Assembly (NCBI RefSeq): GCF_018812025.1
Contig: NC_063063.1
Span: forward strand, 5,920,442 to 5,984,441
DNA from: Megalobrama amblycephala
Taxonomy: Eukaryota > Chordata > Actinopteri > Cypriniformes > Xenocyprididae
Direction: 5' to 3'
Length of the DNA stretch: 64,000 nucleotides
Position numbers and translations under genes: made by a program. Shown here piece by piece: positions 45,901 to 60,300 of the stretch; position 1 is the stretch's first letter, and every line of letters begins with the position of its first letter. The notes below the pieces were generated by a model. It was not told the DNA's origin. It made no database searches and was given only the letters and a program-made list of their open reading frames with translations.

Positions 45901-48900
45901 CATGTATGAGTTTCTTTCTTCTGTTGAACACAAAAGATATTTTAAACAATGTTGATAACAAGACAGTTGATGGCACCCATTGAGTTCCATGGTATTTTTT
46001 TTTTCCTACTATGGAAGTCAGTGGGTGCCATAAACTGTCTGGTTACCAACATTCTTTAAAATATCTTCTTTTGTGTTCAACAGAAGAAATAAACTCATAC
46101 AGATTTGGAACCACTTCAGGGTGAGTAAGTGATGACAATTTAAGTGATGACATTTAAATTTTGGGGTGAACTATCCCTTTAAGGTGTACTGGACTATAGT
46201 GGTGACACTCACTGTCGGTAGGTGATGATGACGATAAGAATGGCTGGGATACAGCACATGATGATGATGACGGCCAGGGCCAGCAGGGCTCCTTCGGTGT
46301 ATCCAACAGACTGAACCGCCTTCTTCACGCTCTCCACCACATCCGGTGTGCGGATCTCCAGAATGCGTCCTCCGCGACCTAGGTAGGGCTGAAACTCCTT
46401 ATTGATGTCCAATAACTTCCCATCTAAAAACCTGTAGAAAACCACATGAACATAGTCGCAATTAGTTCTGCAGTGCAAGCAACATAAATCTGGCAATAGA
46501 AATCTCACTTGCTTTTCAACCAATCATTGAATAATTGAGCAAATGTAATAACAATTTATAAGGCAAACTTTTATAATAACGATCTAAAATGTGTCCCCAT
46601 TTTTTAAGTGTAAATCTTAAACTTACAATGGCTACTATGAAAGCACAATTTATAAACAAAACAAAAGAAGTTGACAAAAGAAGGAATGTTGTCTATATAT
46701 GAACTGAAGGGTTTTAAAGCACATTCGACAGCCTACGTTTCACAATTTGCCCGTATGAGTGTTAGAAACAGTGCTGTCTGAGCAGGCTAATTACTGTGAC
46801 AAGACAGACAATCTGGCTAAGCATTTAACCACAAGTCTCATTTTTATGAAAAATGAGAAAATGTCTAAACAAACATAAACATACACTCCATCTGCTTTAT
46901 CGTGCTGCTTGGATAAAAACATAAATAGACATTGTTATTATGAAAAACAGCCTAACTAATGACTAGGCGAGGGTGGTCTCTTAAAGGGATAGTTCACCCA
47001 AAAATGAAAGTTATCCCATGGTTTACTCACCCTCAAGCCATCCTAGGAGTATATGACTATATTCTTTCAGACAAACACATACTGTACAAATAAAGTACAA
47101 ATACTGTACTTTAAACATTTTTATTTATTGGTTTAAAGAGTAGAAAAATAGGCATTATTGATTAAATTATTTATATCATTGTAGTATTGGATGAGTGACC
47201 ACCAGACTCACACACGCACACAATCCATCCCTTTATACAACTAAAATGGTGCCACTGAAGTGTTTAATCATCAACAACATATATTTTTAATAAAAGTAAC
47301 TGACACTTATTTTTGAGCCCCACACTTTTAAGCGCATTGGATAGTTTGAACTAAAAGAATAGAGTTATTTCTGAATTAAATGCAACTCTTGAGTTCTTAT
47401 CAATCAATCAAAAACTGTATTATGAGGGGATTACAGTGTTTTCAACAACGGGAATGCCATCCCCCCACATTCCCCCTCAAATCGAGCCCTGGATATCAGT
47501 GCAGACTGGTCCAAAATGAGCCAAGAGAGCCACAAACAGCCAAAATGCGTCATCTTGTAGTTGGTACTTGATGCACCAACAATATTGTTGTGGCATTTTT
47601 AAGATGCTTACCGCTCTGCATTTTCACATTACTCTATCTAAATAAAAAAAAAAAAACAGTCCTGTCCATTGACTGTACAGCCACACAGAAACATCTATCA
47701 CAGTACACTCTTAAAAATCAAGGTTCCAAAAGGGGTTTTTCACAGCAATGCCATAGAAGAACCATTTTTGGTTGCCTAAAAAACCTTTCAGCAAAAAGTT
47801 CTTAAAATAACTTTATTAGTATGCAGAGCATTTAAAACATCTAAGGAAACTTTTTCCACTATAAAGAAACTTTTGCAGAATGGAATGATACCATGGATGT
47901 TAAAGGTTCTTTTTAAGAGTGTATGGAGGGTAGATATATCTCAAACTGTTAGGCGCACAGGTTTGAGGAAAAAGTCAGGATGTTAAGATGGAGAACAGCA
48001 AAGCAGAACAGGAGTTTGCACTTACTTGAAGAGCTCCTGTCTTGAGAGAGCTCTGTTGGTCAGAGGGTCGATTGCATAAACCATCAGGTCAGATTTGGAG
48101 TAGTCCTCCTGTTCATAACCCTCGCCAAAACGCCGGGGCCCGATTGACTCTACAACTACTTTAGCTCCTGGGATCTGGTCCTGGACGTAGCGCTCTAAAA
48201 TCCTGAATGAAGAGACAGACAGAAAATGAGAGATCTACAACTGAACTTCCTGACATACCGAAGACAATCTATTTACCATTCTTCGACAGTCTATTAATTT
48301 CTCAAAGGAATGCTCTACACAAACAGCCCTGTAATATATGCCCTTTTCACACAGGACGTGTTCTTGTGTTACAAAACAAAACAACCAAAGATATTCAACT
48401 GGCACATGTGTATATACCAACAACAAAAAAATACTGCATATGGACTTCAAAAACAGTGGTCTGAAAATGAGAACAAATATAAAGTTGTTAAATACCAAAA
48501 GTAACAATTCATGTCAGAACACTGCATAAAACATATAGTAAAAAAAAAATAAAATAAAAAAATCTTGAATTATTTGTGTGCCAATCGAGAGCCTCTAAGC
48601 CATTAATTGGTGGGCATATATCAGAGAAAATAAACTGACAATCGACTTCCACACGATTGCAAACATGCACAACAAACACTAATTGTAGTAATTAGAGAAA
48701 TGAAAGAGGAAAAATTACACAAGAGCAACAGTTACACTGCCTGAATATAACACATGTGCTGCAAACCGCTATATTATCCATGTTTGTCATGCTACACTGA
48801 ACCGGAGCTGTTTTGAACGCAGAGATGCATGGAGGACAAATACAAAGCAAGGGCTAAAATGAGCTTGTAAGACAGTGTTGCTTCAAAGCTGGCGTCCTTG

Positions 48901-51329
48901 TCTCCCAGTAGGCGCTTTTATTACCCCTCAGCTCACATCTCAGAGCAGCCAGCCCTCCTCAGCCAATTACCTGCAGTGCCTCAGATATTCCCCTTCACAG
49001 CTGCTGAGGTGAAATAAGAACATGGGACAAAAAACAACAGAGGCTGGAATGATGACTCTACTTGGAAAAAAAAAGGAACAAGGAGCAGGTTTGCTGAGGA
49101 AACTGACAAGAGATGATGGGGAGGTTTGGGCTGTGAGTTCTTTCAACTGAGACAGAAAGTGTGTGTATAATATAAAAATGGGTTTATATCATATTAGCAC
49201 TGTAACATCTCAGCACTTTCCTGTCTATGTGAAAATGATGACTCTCATCTTTTTGTCATTCCAAAACCAAAAGAATTCCCTTCTTCTGTGAGAGGAGATA
49301 TTCTGAAAAAAGTTCCTGCTGCTCTTTTCCATATGATGGACATAAATGGAGACGGGTGCTGTTGACCACCGAAAATGTCATAAAAACATCCTAAAAGTAT
49401 GATAAAAGTGGTTTCTATGACTTCTATCCCATGGCTAACTGAGGAAGGTGGGGTTTCTGGTTATTCTGCTCTTGACGCAGATGTTAAACAGTGTGGGTCC
49501 TGCTTTTTTCTGAGAGGGGTTGACAGAATCAAGCGGCCCACTGATTTATTCCCAACACAAACATCTGCACCCACAGGAGTCAAGTACTCATGTATACATT
49601 AGAGCTTCAAGCACTCTCTGGCTGCTTGGAATGATATACTGGGGAGTATGTCTGGGTGAAGAGTGTGTTTGTATAGAACGAGTTACCCAATCAGCTGATC
49701 CTTGTTCTGTTCAACTACAGTGGGCGGCACGTTGGATACAACCACCTGCATGTCCAGCTGGTTAACCACTGACACCTGGGAGATAGGACAAAAATAATCT
49801 CTAGTTATAAAAGGGAAAATTATGGTGTAGCGTGAAGGTTCTGAACTGTGTAACATTTCAAATATATGCCGTTCCTGTGGTTGATGAAACCAGGAGACAG
49901 AAATCAGTCAAATTAACCAGGAACTTTATTAAGTAAGGACAATTTTTGGCCAGACTGTCATACAAAGAAATGATGAACACTTAAAGGGGTGGTTGATCAT
50001 GATTTCACTTTTTAAACTTTAGTTAGTGTGTAATGTTGCTGTTTGAGCATAAAGTTACAATGCTCAAAGTACAATGCAAAGGGAGATATTTTCTTTTAAA
50101 GAATTCTCTGTTTAAGGACTAACAGCTGGTAAGGACTACAACGAGCTTCTTCCCGGGTTAGTGACATCACTAGCGCTAAAATTTACATAAACCCTTCCCC
50201 CGCGAACACACAACAAAGGGGTGAGGCCATGTTGGACTGCTTTAGAGAAGAAGAAGATTTGTTGTAGTAGAGTGTAGTTGCCATGCCGTCATTTTACGCC
50301 GAACTGCTTCACAAACGAGGGTCAAGTCAACACTGGATTTGCACAAAATATTAACATGACGGCACATGCTAGTTGATGAGTTGAACACCATTACTGACAA
50401 TCCTAATTTTGGCTGCGTGAGATTCTCCAGCTTTGTTGTTGTTGAGCAACCGAAGCGCGAGCTGTTAAAGTTCCACCCTCTGCAGCAGCTCATTTGCATT
50501 TAAAGGGACACATACAAAAACGGCATGTTTTTGCTTACACCCAAATAGGGGCAAATTTGACAAGCTATAATAAATGATCTGTGGGGCATTTTGAGTTGAA
50601 ACTTCACAGACACATTCTGGGGACACCAGAGACTTATATTAGCCTACATCTTATAAATGGGGCATTATAGGTCCCCGTTAAAAAAAAAAACAAGTGAGAA
50701 CCAATGGAATATTAATAACTGATTAAATTCTAGTTAATATATGCTTTTTCCTGTTAGCTTTCTTTGTTCTATGCAATTTTTTGCATAGTAAAATTAAAAC
50801 TGTAGTTTCAAGCTGTAGTTTGACAATTTTGGCAAATTATTTTGTCAGATAATACCTTAACCAAGTTTAGTGTTTTGCTTATCCTTCAATGTTTAAAATA
50901 TTTTATATATATTTCCCTCATATTTTGAACTTGTAGAGACTTTTAATTAAAGTCTGTTAGATCTGAGAAAAGCTCTAGCATCACTATTTTGCAGATGCCA
51001 GTTGGTTTAATATTTTGAATGCAATGAAATTCAGATTTTAAATGTAACATGTTTGTCACCAAAAATAGAGTAATAATGGTGAAGGATCTTCCTCAAAAGT
51101 ACTAAAATCATGGAATCGTTAAGGACTGGTAACCTGTAAATTCTTTGCGATTCCCTTCCATTTTAGTCTGTATCAAGCTCTATACTGTACATGGAGCGGT
51201 CTAGCTCACATTATCTAAATACCCTTATCTCTACATATTTATTTACCTCACAGACTAAGCACAGGTTCAAGATACTGAGTGCTACTGAGAGATTGATTTA
51301 TGGGTTTAAATACTGCTAGAGCCCCTCAG

Positions 51330-51383
<54 letters not shown>

Positions 51384-54300
51384 AAAAATCGATGCCTCTA
51401 CGGCATCAGCTTTGGACGTTCTTCAAGAAGGCTTACAGGGACTGTATTTTTCTAATCAAAATCAGCTAACGGAGTTGCCACTGCCGTAAAATCAGATGAT
51501 GGATTGCATCTCAGGACAGATTACTGCTTTAAACTTTAATCAATCTGTTCAAACTGGCTCGGGATATTGGATGTAAAGGCAAAGTGTATAATTTCTGTCC
51601 TTGCAACGGCAGAATTGCACCTCATCCGCAATTGCCCTGATTCTGATGCCACTTAATGATTTTGGTTTCTTTACGATTCCATTTAACTCTTTCCCCGCCA
51701 CTGATGAGATTCTTCTTAATTTATGACAACGATTCCCTGCAATTGATGAGTTTTTCCGGCTTTACATATTTTCACTGTTATATTTCCCTGTTATATGGAA
51801 TATACAGCATCTCCGGATCCAAAAACAAGCAAAGAATACAATCTGCATAAACCAGAAGAAGCGGATCGAAGATTGCTTAAGCACATTTAAGCTTTGAAGG
51901 TGTATATGGACTCGACCTACTCCATCTAATGTTTTGCTAATCATTTTGAATCTGATGCAAACAAGGTCTTTGACAAACACTTTTCTCAGCTTTTTGTTCA
52001 AAATGTTTTTTTTTTTATGAAACATTCAAGTGTTGATAAAACATGAGTGAATGAAGCTAGAATATATTTTTTTTTGTTTGTTTGATTAAAAGCAGAGGCT
52101 CTGTTCCTTCTTTTGATATACTGAATGTTTACATGTTCATACAACAAAATATTCTGGGGGCCATGGAAGTTTTGTGAATATCATCAAAAATGCTGGTACT
52201 AGTTGGCAACTTTTTACAAAAGTGCTGTCAGGGACAAAAACAATTACATTTTAGGCAACATATTATTACTTAATCCAAGTACCATTTATTAAAACAAAAT
52301 GCTGCTCTGGATGTGTATGTTTAACTACACAATGTCATATGAACAACCAGAGAGTAATTAAACCAATATGAATGAAAGTGAAGACACATATTTGAAAGTT
52401 CCATTCAATGAGTCAGATGTTACATTTAAGATTTAGCGGGACTTGTAACCAAACCATCTTTTTGAATGATTCATTAAAAAGTCGCTCGTTCATTCTCAAA
52501 TCTGACTTCTGAATGGAAAATGACAAAAACTTCATGCTTCCCGATCACATACGTACCACCACTTGAGCGCTGCTGCTGAGTCCCTTCCCGTAGTCGTCTG
52601 TAGCAACCACATCAAATTTAAAGTAGGAGCGCCGCATGTTCCTGTACATGATGGCTGTCTTAATTACGCCTGTGAAGGGCTCAATAACAAAGCCGTCTTT
52701 GCCGTCAGTAGTAGGGGGGATAATCAGCCTATACAGCATGGCGCTGAAATTCCCTGTGTCCTTATCCAGAGCCTGTCAGAAACAATAGAGCAGACATGTC
52801 AGAGAGGAATAGCCATGAGCTACTTATCACCTACAACACAGAGCTGCTCAACCTCTGCCATCACCCGCCATTCCACCTTCGGCCCATAGGAGGAGCTCCA
52901 AGCTCCGATTTACCAGCAACCAACCTCACATTGGCTCATCTCAGATGAACATTATAGCACTCCACTGCGGTGACAATGATTTATAATGGCTTTTTACAAG
53001 AGAGGGAAACAGGAGGCTCCATGGGCAGCAGGGTGCCCCGGACCAGGCAGAGTCATTAACCAAATGAGGCTTTTTCCAATATGCCTGGGAGATCCGTTTC
53101 AATAAATACAGTAAGTGTGTATTAAAGTCCCTTGCAAACAAAAGGTCTGTCTTTTAATTGGTCATTCAGTGAGGCTAAGTGTGCGAAAACCTTTGATCGC
53201 CGTTGTGGCGTAGATCTTGAGCCGAAACCGTTTGAAATTGAATTTATAGTTCCACAAAAGTCTCTTTTTCTTTTCTTTCTTTGCGTTTCAACCTCAGATT
53301 AAACCCGAGTAACATCAGCAAGGAAATGTTTTCTCACAAGGTCAATAGATTGCTTAAACTAATTATGAGATCAGGAGAGAACAATGAATGCAGGGAGAAT
53401 CGGAAAAGGCGCTTCCACAACGCGAAGTAAAAGCATTTCAATCACCGACATCCCTGTCCTTAGGGTTGGCAGAGCAAAGAACGGTTTCAATTTTCTCATC
53501 TTTTTCACCTCAAAACTATTTAAAGACGGATCCCAAAGTAGATTAAAGTAGTCTAATCTACGAGCCCCTGAGCTGTTTGAACAAATATCCGTAGTAAGTG
53601 ATTCCTGTGACACCTGAGAAACGGGCAAAAAGCATGACTGTGTAAGTCAAAGCAGCATATTTGGCTTTTTGCCCGCTGAACTTCACATCTCAGATTTTTC
53701 TACAAGTAAACAGAGGACATTGATGATGGTAATCTGTATTCGCAGTGAATGTGACCCTATAAAACCCAGGACTTCTGCTGCGTGGCTTAACTCAGTCTGG
53801 GGTCTTGGCTAATAAGGTCTCCTTGAACGAACGCAGGACGCTGGTCACCTGATAGCATCACTGCTGCTGTTCGTGTAGTCTGCACATGAACTTAAGGCAG
53901 GGTGATGCCATATGAGGTGAAACCCAGTGTGGGTGTCAGCATGTGGCCTGCATGTCAGATTAGAGTAATGCTGATGTAATTAAACGGACGACTTTTACAG
54001 GTTGTATTTCTGGGGCCAGAAATTTAAATGCCTGTTGAATACATTGCAATTTTGATACCACAGTACTAACTAATATGGTATTAGAACTAATGAAATAAAC
54101 AGTGGTGTTTTCTGGGTATTTAACATCACTATTAAGTAAGTAAACAGTCAGAAATTGGAAAAAAGTCATTAATTGTGAAATTATACTTAAATACTTAAAT
54201 TATTGGCAAAGGGGAAGCAGAAATAATTAAGATTAGTAATAAAGTCCCTTTAAGCCTAGTTTTGTGTATGTTACAATATACAGTGGAGAACTTCTTAAAT

Positions 54301-57300
54301 AATTCTAGACAAGAGCAGTGACTGTTTTTCCTTTTACTTCGCAATACTGTTTGATTAATATTAACAACATTACATCAATTCCGTAACCATTTTTCTTCTT
54401 TATTCCCTCTTTAAGGGAATAAAGAAGAAATAAGAACAGTAAAAAGTTCTAGGTCTAATTATAGCCTATAGTTGTGAAGTAGTCCATTTAAACTCTTTGC
54501 AAATAATATTTTATTTAAAAAATATGCACACATTCACTCTTGTTTGTATGTCTAATGTCAAAAATGTAAAAAAAAAAAAAAAAAAAAAAAACGTCTCATG
54601 TCATCACATTCAGGTATGATTAACATCATTTAAATGTTAGCATATTTTCAATTAAAATGGAGAAATTCCATAAAAAAGTTGAGTATTTTGCATAACTGTA
54701 TGTTACTGAGGGCCATTAAACATATCCATTGTAAAACAGTTGTCAAATATTAAATGTTTAGCTACTTATATCTTAACATGCACACACTCTTTTACTGTAA
54801 AAACTAAAAGCGTCACACACTCGTCTTCAGTAAACATTAAGCCCTGCCTCTTTGATCTGATTGGCCAACATTTAGACACTGACGAGCGCTTTTAGATCGC
54901 TGAGGCAGACCAGCCTAAAAATGTAACTTTTTAAACTGTCTGTCATCTTAAAAGCAAACAAAGTGGTGCATAATGGAGAGCAGCATTAAGAAATATCAAA
55001 TATTGGGTGACGATATTATTGTTTAATGGTGGTGACAAACTACAGTGTCACCACCGTTAAGCTTCCTGACAACTTTATTTAAAACATTTTTCCCTGAAAG
55101 TTTGCGATAGAATAGTTTGCAAGAGCATAATTATAAACAACCAGGCTGTGAAAGCAGATGAGTTTACCTGTTCGCCGTGATGGTGTTTAATGACCATGTA
55201 GTGCCATTTATTCACTTATTAGCAACCACCTTTTTCAAAACAAGTTATAAAGCTTTAAATAAATCAACAGGTGGTATTACTGATGTATTTTATGTGGTAG
55301 AATAAAGCCTGAAAATATCCTGAACTTGTGTTAATCACAGACGTTATTTCAGGCATTTAACCAAAAACCCATCAACAACAACAACAACAACAAAAAAAAC
55401 AAAAACATTGACTTGGGACTGGAACTCATTTCCGGGTTTTGGCCTACAAAAATATATGCCAACACTTTAACTCGCTTTAAAGGAGAAACTTTTCCTCTGC
55501 CATGAAACGATTTGACCTGAAGAAGACATTTTTTGCAAACATCTGCTATAGTGCCATGCTGCAACAGTGATAATGAAATCTGTGTATTATAAATCACATT
55601 TGCAAAAAAATTTTAAAATCGAGCTTGAAGAAGCTAGTTTATTTACTTGTATAGGGTAAATTTCAGGCTCATGGTTGACCTGTAGAATAAAGGCTTGAAA
55701 AACAGATATGAGTGAGAAATCCATTTCGAGAGTAAAGAACTTGCAGAGAGAGAAAAGAAAAGGATACTACTGAGAAAAATAGAGGACTGGAAAAAGACAG
55801 AATCTGTGCTCTAAGAGAAAGCCTGGTTGGTTTATGAGGATCTTTGATTCATTTTCTTTCTCAGAGAATGCCGGTGCCCTTGTCCACGCTATTGACAGTT
55901 GTGTTGAGATCTGTATCAGCGAGCCTCCGCAGCCGTGGCATTTTATAAGCTGTCTCAAGATGGTCCAATCTTTCAGACCCCAGCTGGTCAGACTTAAGCT
56001 CCTCAGCTGAGACCAGCAATCTGACCAACCAGAGAACAACACCTCACAAAGACAAAGAACCACCGGCACAGGGGAAAACTAGTGTGATACACTCCAGCAA
56101 AAAATAGCATTTCAAGCTTTTTCGACAATGAATTCCCATGGCTTTTCCATAACTAACCAGACGCAATTTAATGAGATTACAACGACAAGCAATTGGTCTG
56201 ACCACACCAGACATGATATGACACGACTACAAGACGAGACCAAATCAATCAATCAAAAAAAAAAAAAAAATCCAATCAGAAGAGCATGTGAGCGGAGCTC
56301 TGTCTGTAAATGCATAAGTACATAATCAAACTTATAAATATTACACCATTTTAGCATTTTAGTATCCCTTTTCGCTTGTTGCGTATCGCAATTGCGGCTG
56401 GTTAGGACAAACACTCTGATTAACGTGTTGTGACGTATCTGTTTAGGACACCGTGTCACAGTAATTTAAGAATCATTCCAATTCAGATCAGTTCACTAAT
56501 TAATCATTCAGGTGAATCTGAGAACCATTTCAACTGATTCATTGAAAATAACTGACTCAAAAGTATGATTTGCTCACAAATCAAACATCATTACGGCTTG
56601 TGCAAGCAAGTTTTTCTCCACACAAGAGCAATATCAAACCACTAAAACTTTTGAAAAATGTATATTCACCACAGAAATGTCCATGACTTTTAAGATTTGA
56701 TTAATATCCATGACTTTTCCAGGCCAGGAAAGCACAATTTTAAAACTCCCTGATATTTCCAGGTCTTCCATGACCATGAAAATGGGTGATTTCCTCCTGT
56801 TGAAGAACTGAATTATTATTCATTGCTGCGCAGCTTTGTTCTCTGAAATGCTTCCATTGGTGCTGGTCTGACATCTTATTATGCATGCGTAGCAGCCAGC
56901 CAATCAGATTACAATTTTAGATTTAGCCAGAATTTGCTGTTCTGATTCATCAGTTAGTGAACTGCCTGCGTGAGGCCTCATGGATATGGTTAAAATCCCG
57001 CAGGGGACAGACACTTTACCTGGACCTGTAAAACAGAGGTGAAGGTCTTGGCATCCTCTGCAACCCCACCGAGGTAAAAGGGCTTAGTGAACTCCGGAGG
57101 ATGGTCGTTCTCATCTTGCACATCAATGAAGACCTTTGCTGTGTTGCCTAAGAGAAAAAAGAAAGAATAAATCAGAAAATACAAATGATCATTAAAATAA
57201 AGTGAAGGAGTATAAGGCATACACAACATCAGAGAACATGTTATAGCAAGGCGCTTTCCACGAAGAGAGTACAAACCAGAGCCCAAACCTCTTTCGTTTG

Positions 57301-60300
57301 CTTAGCCTTCAGAAAATGTTGACTCTCTACCTCTGGTAATCAAACTAAATATTATGTATTCTTTGTACATTTTTATACACATAGTCAAAATTTGCAAGCC
57401 TGCACCTAAAATATGAATAGAGTTTAAAACCCTGATATCTGTTTTTATATTTTTCTAGACATTTAATGGACATAAAAATAATATTTTCAAAAAAAAAAAA
57501 AAGGTTGCAGTAGGGTTGCAAATGCAGCCTAAATTAAGCTGTCAGTATGAGCTGATGTTATAGGACCAAATGTTATATTTCACATATTTAGTTTTTTTTT
57601 TTTTTAAGTTTTAAACTATTTCTCATGCTAGTTCTCAAAAAAAAAAAAAAAAATGGTGCATCTCTGTTCAGGGTTGCCAAATGTCAGAACAATGTCCAAC
57701 CCAAAACTGATTCAAAACCCACCCAAAAGGAATAAAATCTAGCCCTTTCCCCCATCCCCCCGCATCCAATCACAGTTGAGCTGTGGGATTCCCATAGAAA
57801 GCCTTAAAATAAATGTTTTGATTTTATTTAATCTGCTTTATGTCATCTTTTTTGGATGATTTTAGCTATACTTGTTTTTATAGTATGAATATATTTATTT
57901 AATATATATTTTATTCCTCTTCAGTTAATTTAAATTTAAATTTTCAGCACTTGTCATGCTAAATTGTTTAAAATGTGAGCTATACTGTAAATATGAATGA
58001 CACTCACAATGTAAAATGCTGATAGAGCCACCCATACAATGCTTGGCAGTTTTTGCCTTAAAACATGTATCGTCCTCTTCCCCAATTCCCTTTTTTATAA
58101 ACCTTTTTGTTTTTTTTCACAGCCACAGTACAGTGTAAAAGTAGCCCAAAAAACACAACCCGTGGCTGTCATTTTTCCTGCGACTGCATTTTCATTCATG
58201 GAAAATGCCTGAAAGCAATTACAATCAAATTCAGGAGATCATCAAAACCCAGCTCATCACCCTCAGTTCTGCACATCTAAGCTGCTAAAGTACATTTCTA
58301 TATGGAGCACAACATTTCTTCATCAAGTCCTTCAAGACCATCATCTGTCACTTTTCCAAGTAAAAGGCAGAGTCATATTTTGTGGGGGCATGAGAACAAC
58401 AACACAATTTATCATCTGACAGACTTCAGCGCTCATGCCAAGGGGTTTCCAGAGCCTTCTGCTCATTTCTGCACAGTCACTCCGAGTGGAGCACTGAAGC
58501 ATCTCTGTACAGAGCAGAGCAACACGGCACAAGAGTATCGCTGACCACTGAAGAGCATTGAAAGCCAAAGACAATGAATAAAATGAGCCACCTGAGAACA
58601 AAACAAGTGTTTTAAATTAACTTGTATAATAAAACAAGCCATATATTGACATCTAAAGCCACATTTAGCAAGGCATTCGTTTGCCACAATCATGTAACAT
58701 CTTTGAATTCTCTCTTTATCAGCAGAAACTGATCTATGCAATAATATGCATATTTACTCCATCTAGATATTCATGAGACTTATTTAAAACAAGGACCTGG
58801 CAGCTCGCTCAAGCACACTGACAAGATATAATTAATTAAAACTTGCTTTTAATAATCAATTATAACCACTAAGCTGACAGGCTGACTGGACTCAACTTAT
58901 CATTAGATTTTATCATCAGGTTTGCATACTTGGAATATTGAACTGGTTAATCAGATTCTGGTTAATCAGAAATGCTTTTCTCAAATAATGATTTTCCATA
59001 ATCACCTCCACATGAAAGAAATAGACGAGGAGCACCCATCCCCCCGTGTTCACAGAACGCTAGATGACAGGAAGTCATTTATGATTATATCTTTATTATA
59101 TTGAGGCACTCTGCACTGGCACGCTGGAAAGGAAGTGCTTTATTCACTCTAAAATGAAATGAAAAAGCAAAAACATTCCTAAACAAGCTTTTAAGCCACA
59201 TAACATGTCCCAGGGTCAAAAAGCCTACCCATACGGAATGTTCTTTATTTTGGATAATTTAACTGATGTGTTCAGAGACTAAAATTCTGTTTAACACATT
59301 TGGGAACTTAAATCCACTCTGAAGGATTTGCACCGCCTGCTTGTCATCTGCCACTTTATTAAACAGCTTTTGCTGTTTAAAGCATAATGGATTCCCATTC
59401 GCTGGAAAACAAATTGTTTTGAAAGTGATTTTAACACAATTGTTCATACGTGTCGTCATTGTTATAGTTGTGGTGTTAACTTCCCTATTCTCACAGATTA
59501 TTAAAACTTTATAATTATCATTATAGGTGTGAACAGGCACTAAAAGAAGCCTCACTTTTGGATGGGGCTCGTAGGTTGGACGACACCACCCTCATGGAGT
59601 CGGCTTCCACGCGGAGGACGTAACTGCTGTTGCTCTCGTAGTCCAGTGGCTTGGCAGTGCTGATAACTCCAGTGATGTTGTTCATGACGAATTCACCTGT
59701 CGCAACGGGAGAGAAAACAGCGGGTATGTTTACTTGCTATTTTACAACAGCTTCACACTCAGATTTTTAGAGTCAGAATTAAAGGCACACTATGTAAATT
59801 TTCACCGCTTATTCCAAACAAAATTGTAGCCTTGATTTTGCGGAACCATGGGAGGTGTGTGGTGGAAAAGAATCGGGACGCGACTTAGGCAGAAATCATG
59901 TTCATGAATGAGATTATTAACGTTACTATAGTATGAAGCAGAGTAGGCCCGAGTGCTGTGGGAGCGGAACGAGGCCGCTGGAGCGATTGCTAACGAGAGA
60001 CGAGCGCGACACACAGCTCAAGAGCAGCGGAACTTTTATTATGCCGCAGTCGCCGCCTGCACTTCTTCCGGTCAAGCATATGTGGTGTAAAGCAGTGCTG
60101 TTTATCATATTAGATACATTTGTGTGTTGAAAGTTGTTATAGTGCTACTCTGTGTTCGCTTGGTGGCTACTATGAGACACTAGATCGATCGATATTAGGC
60201 ATGATGTTAGGCAATCAAGAAAATGAGATTTAAACAATAAGACTTACTGTGTTGAGCTATCTAACAATGATTAGTTTTCTGTCGATGAATGTATCCAAAC

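Noticed and set aside
52550..52560. Alternative donor GTATGT two codons past the EC11 exon end
   Set aside because: It is closer to consensus but would shift the frame against the next exon (VSVVNQLD). GTACGT keeps it.
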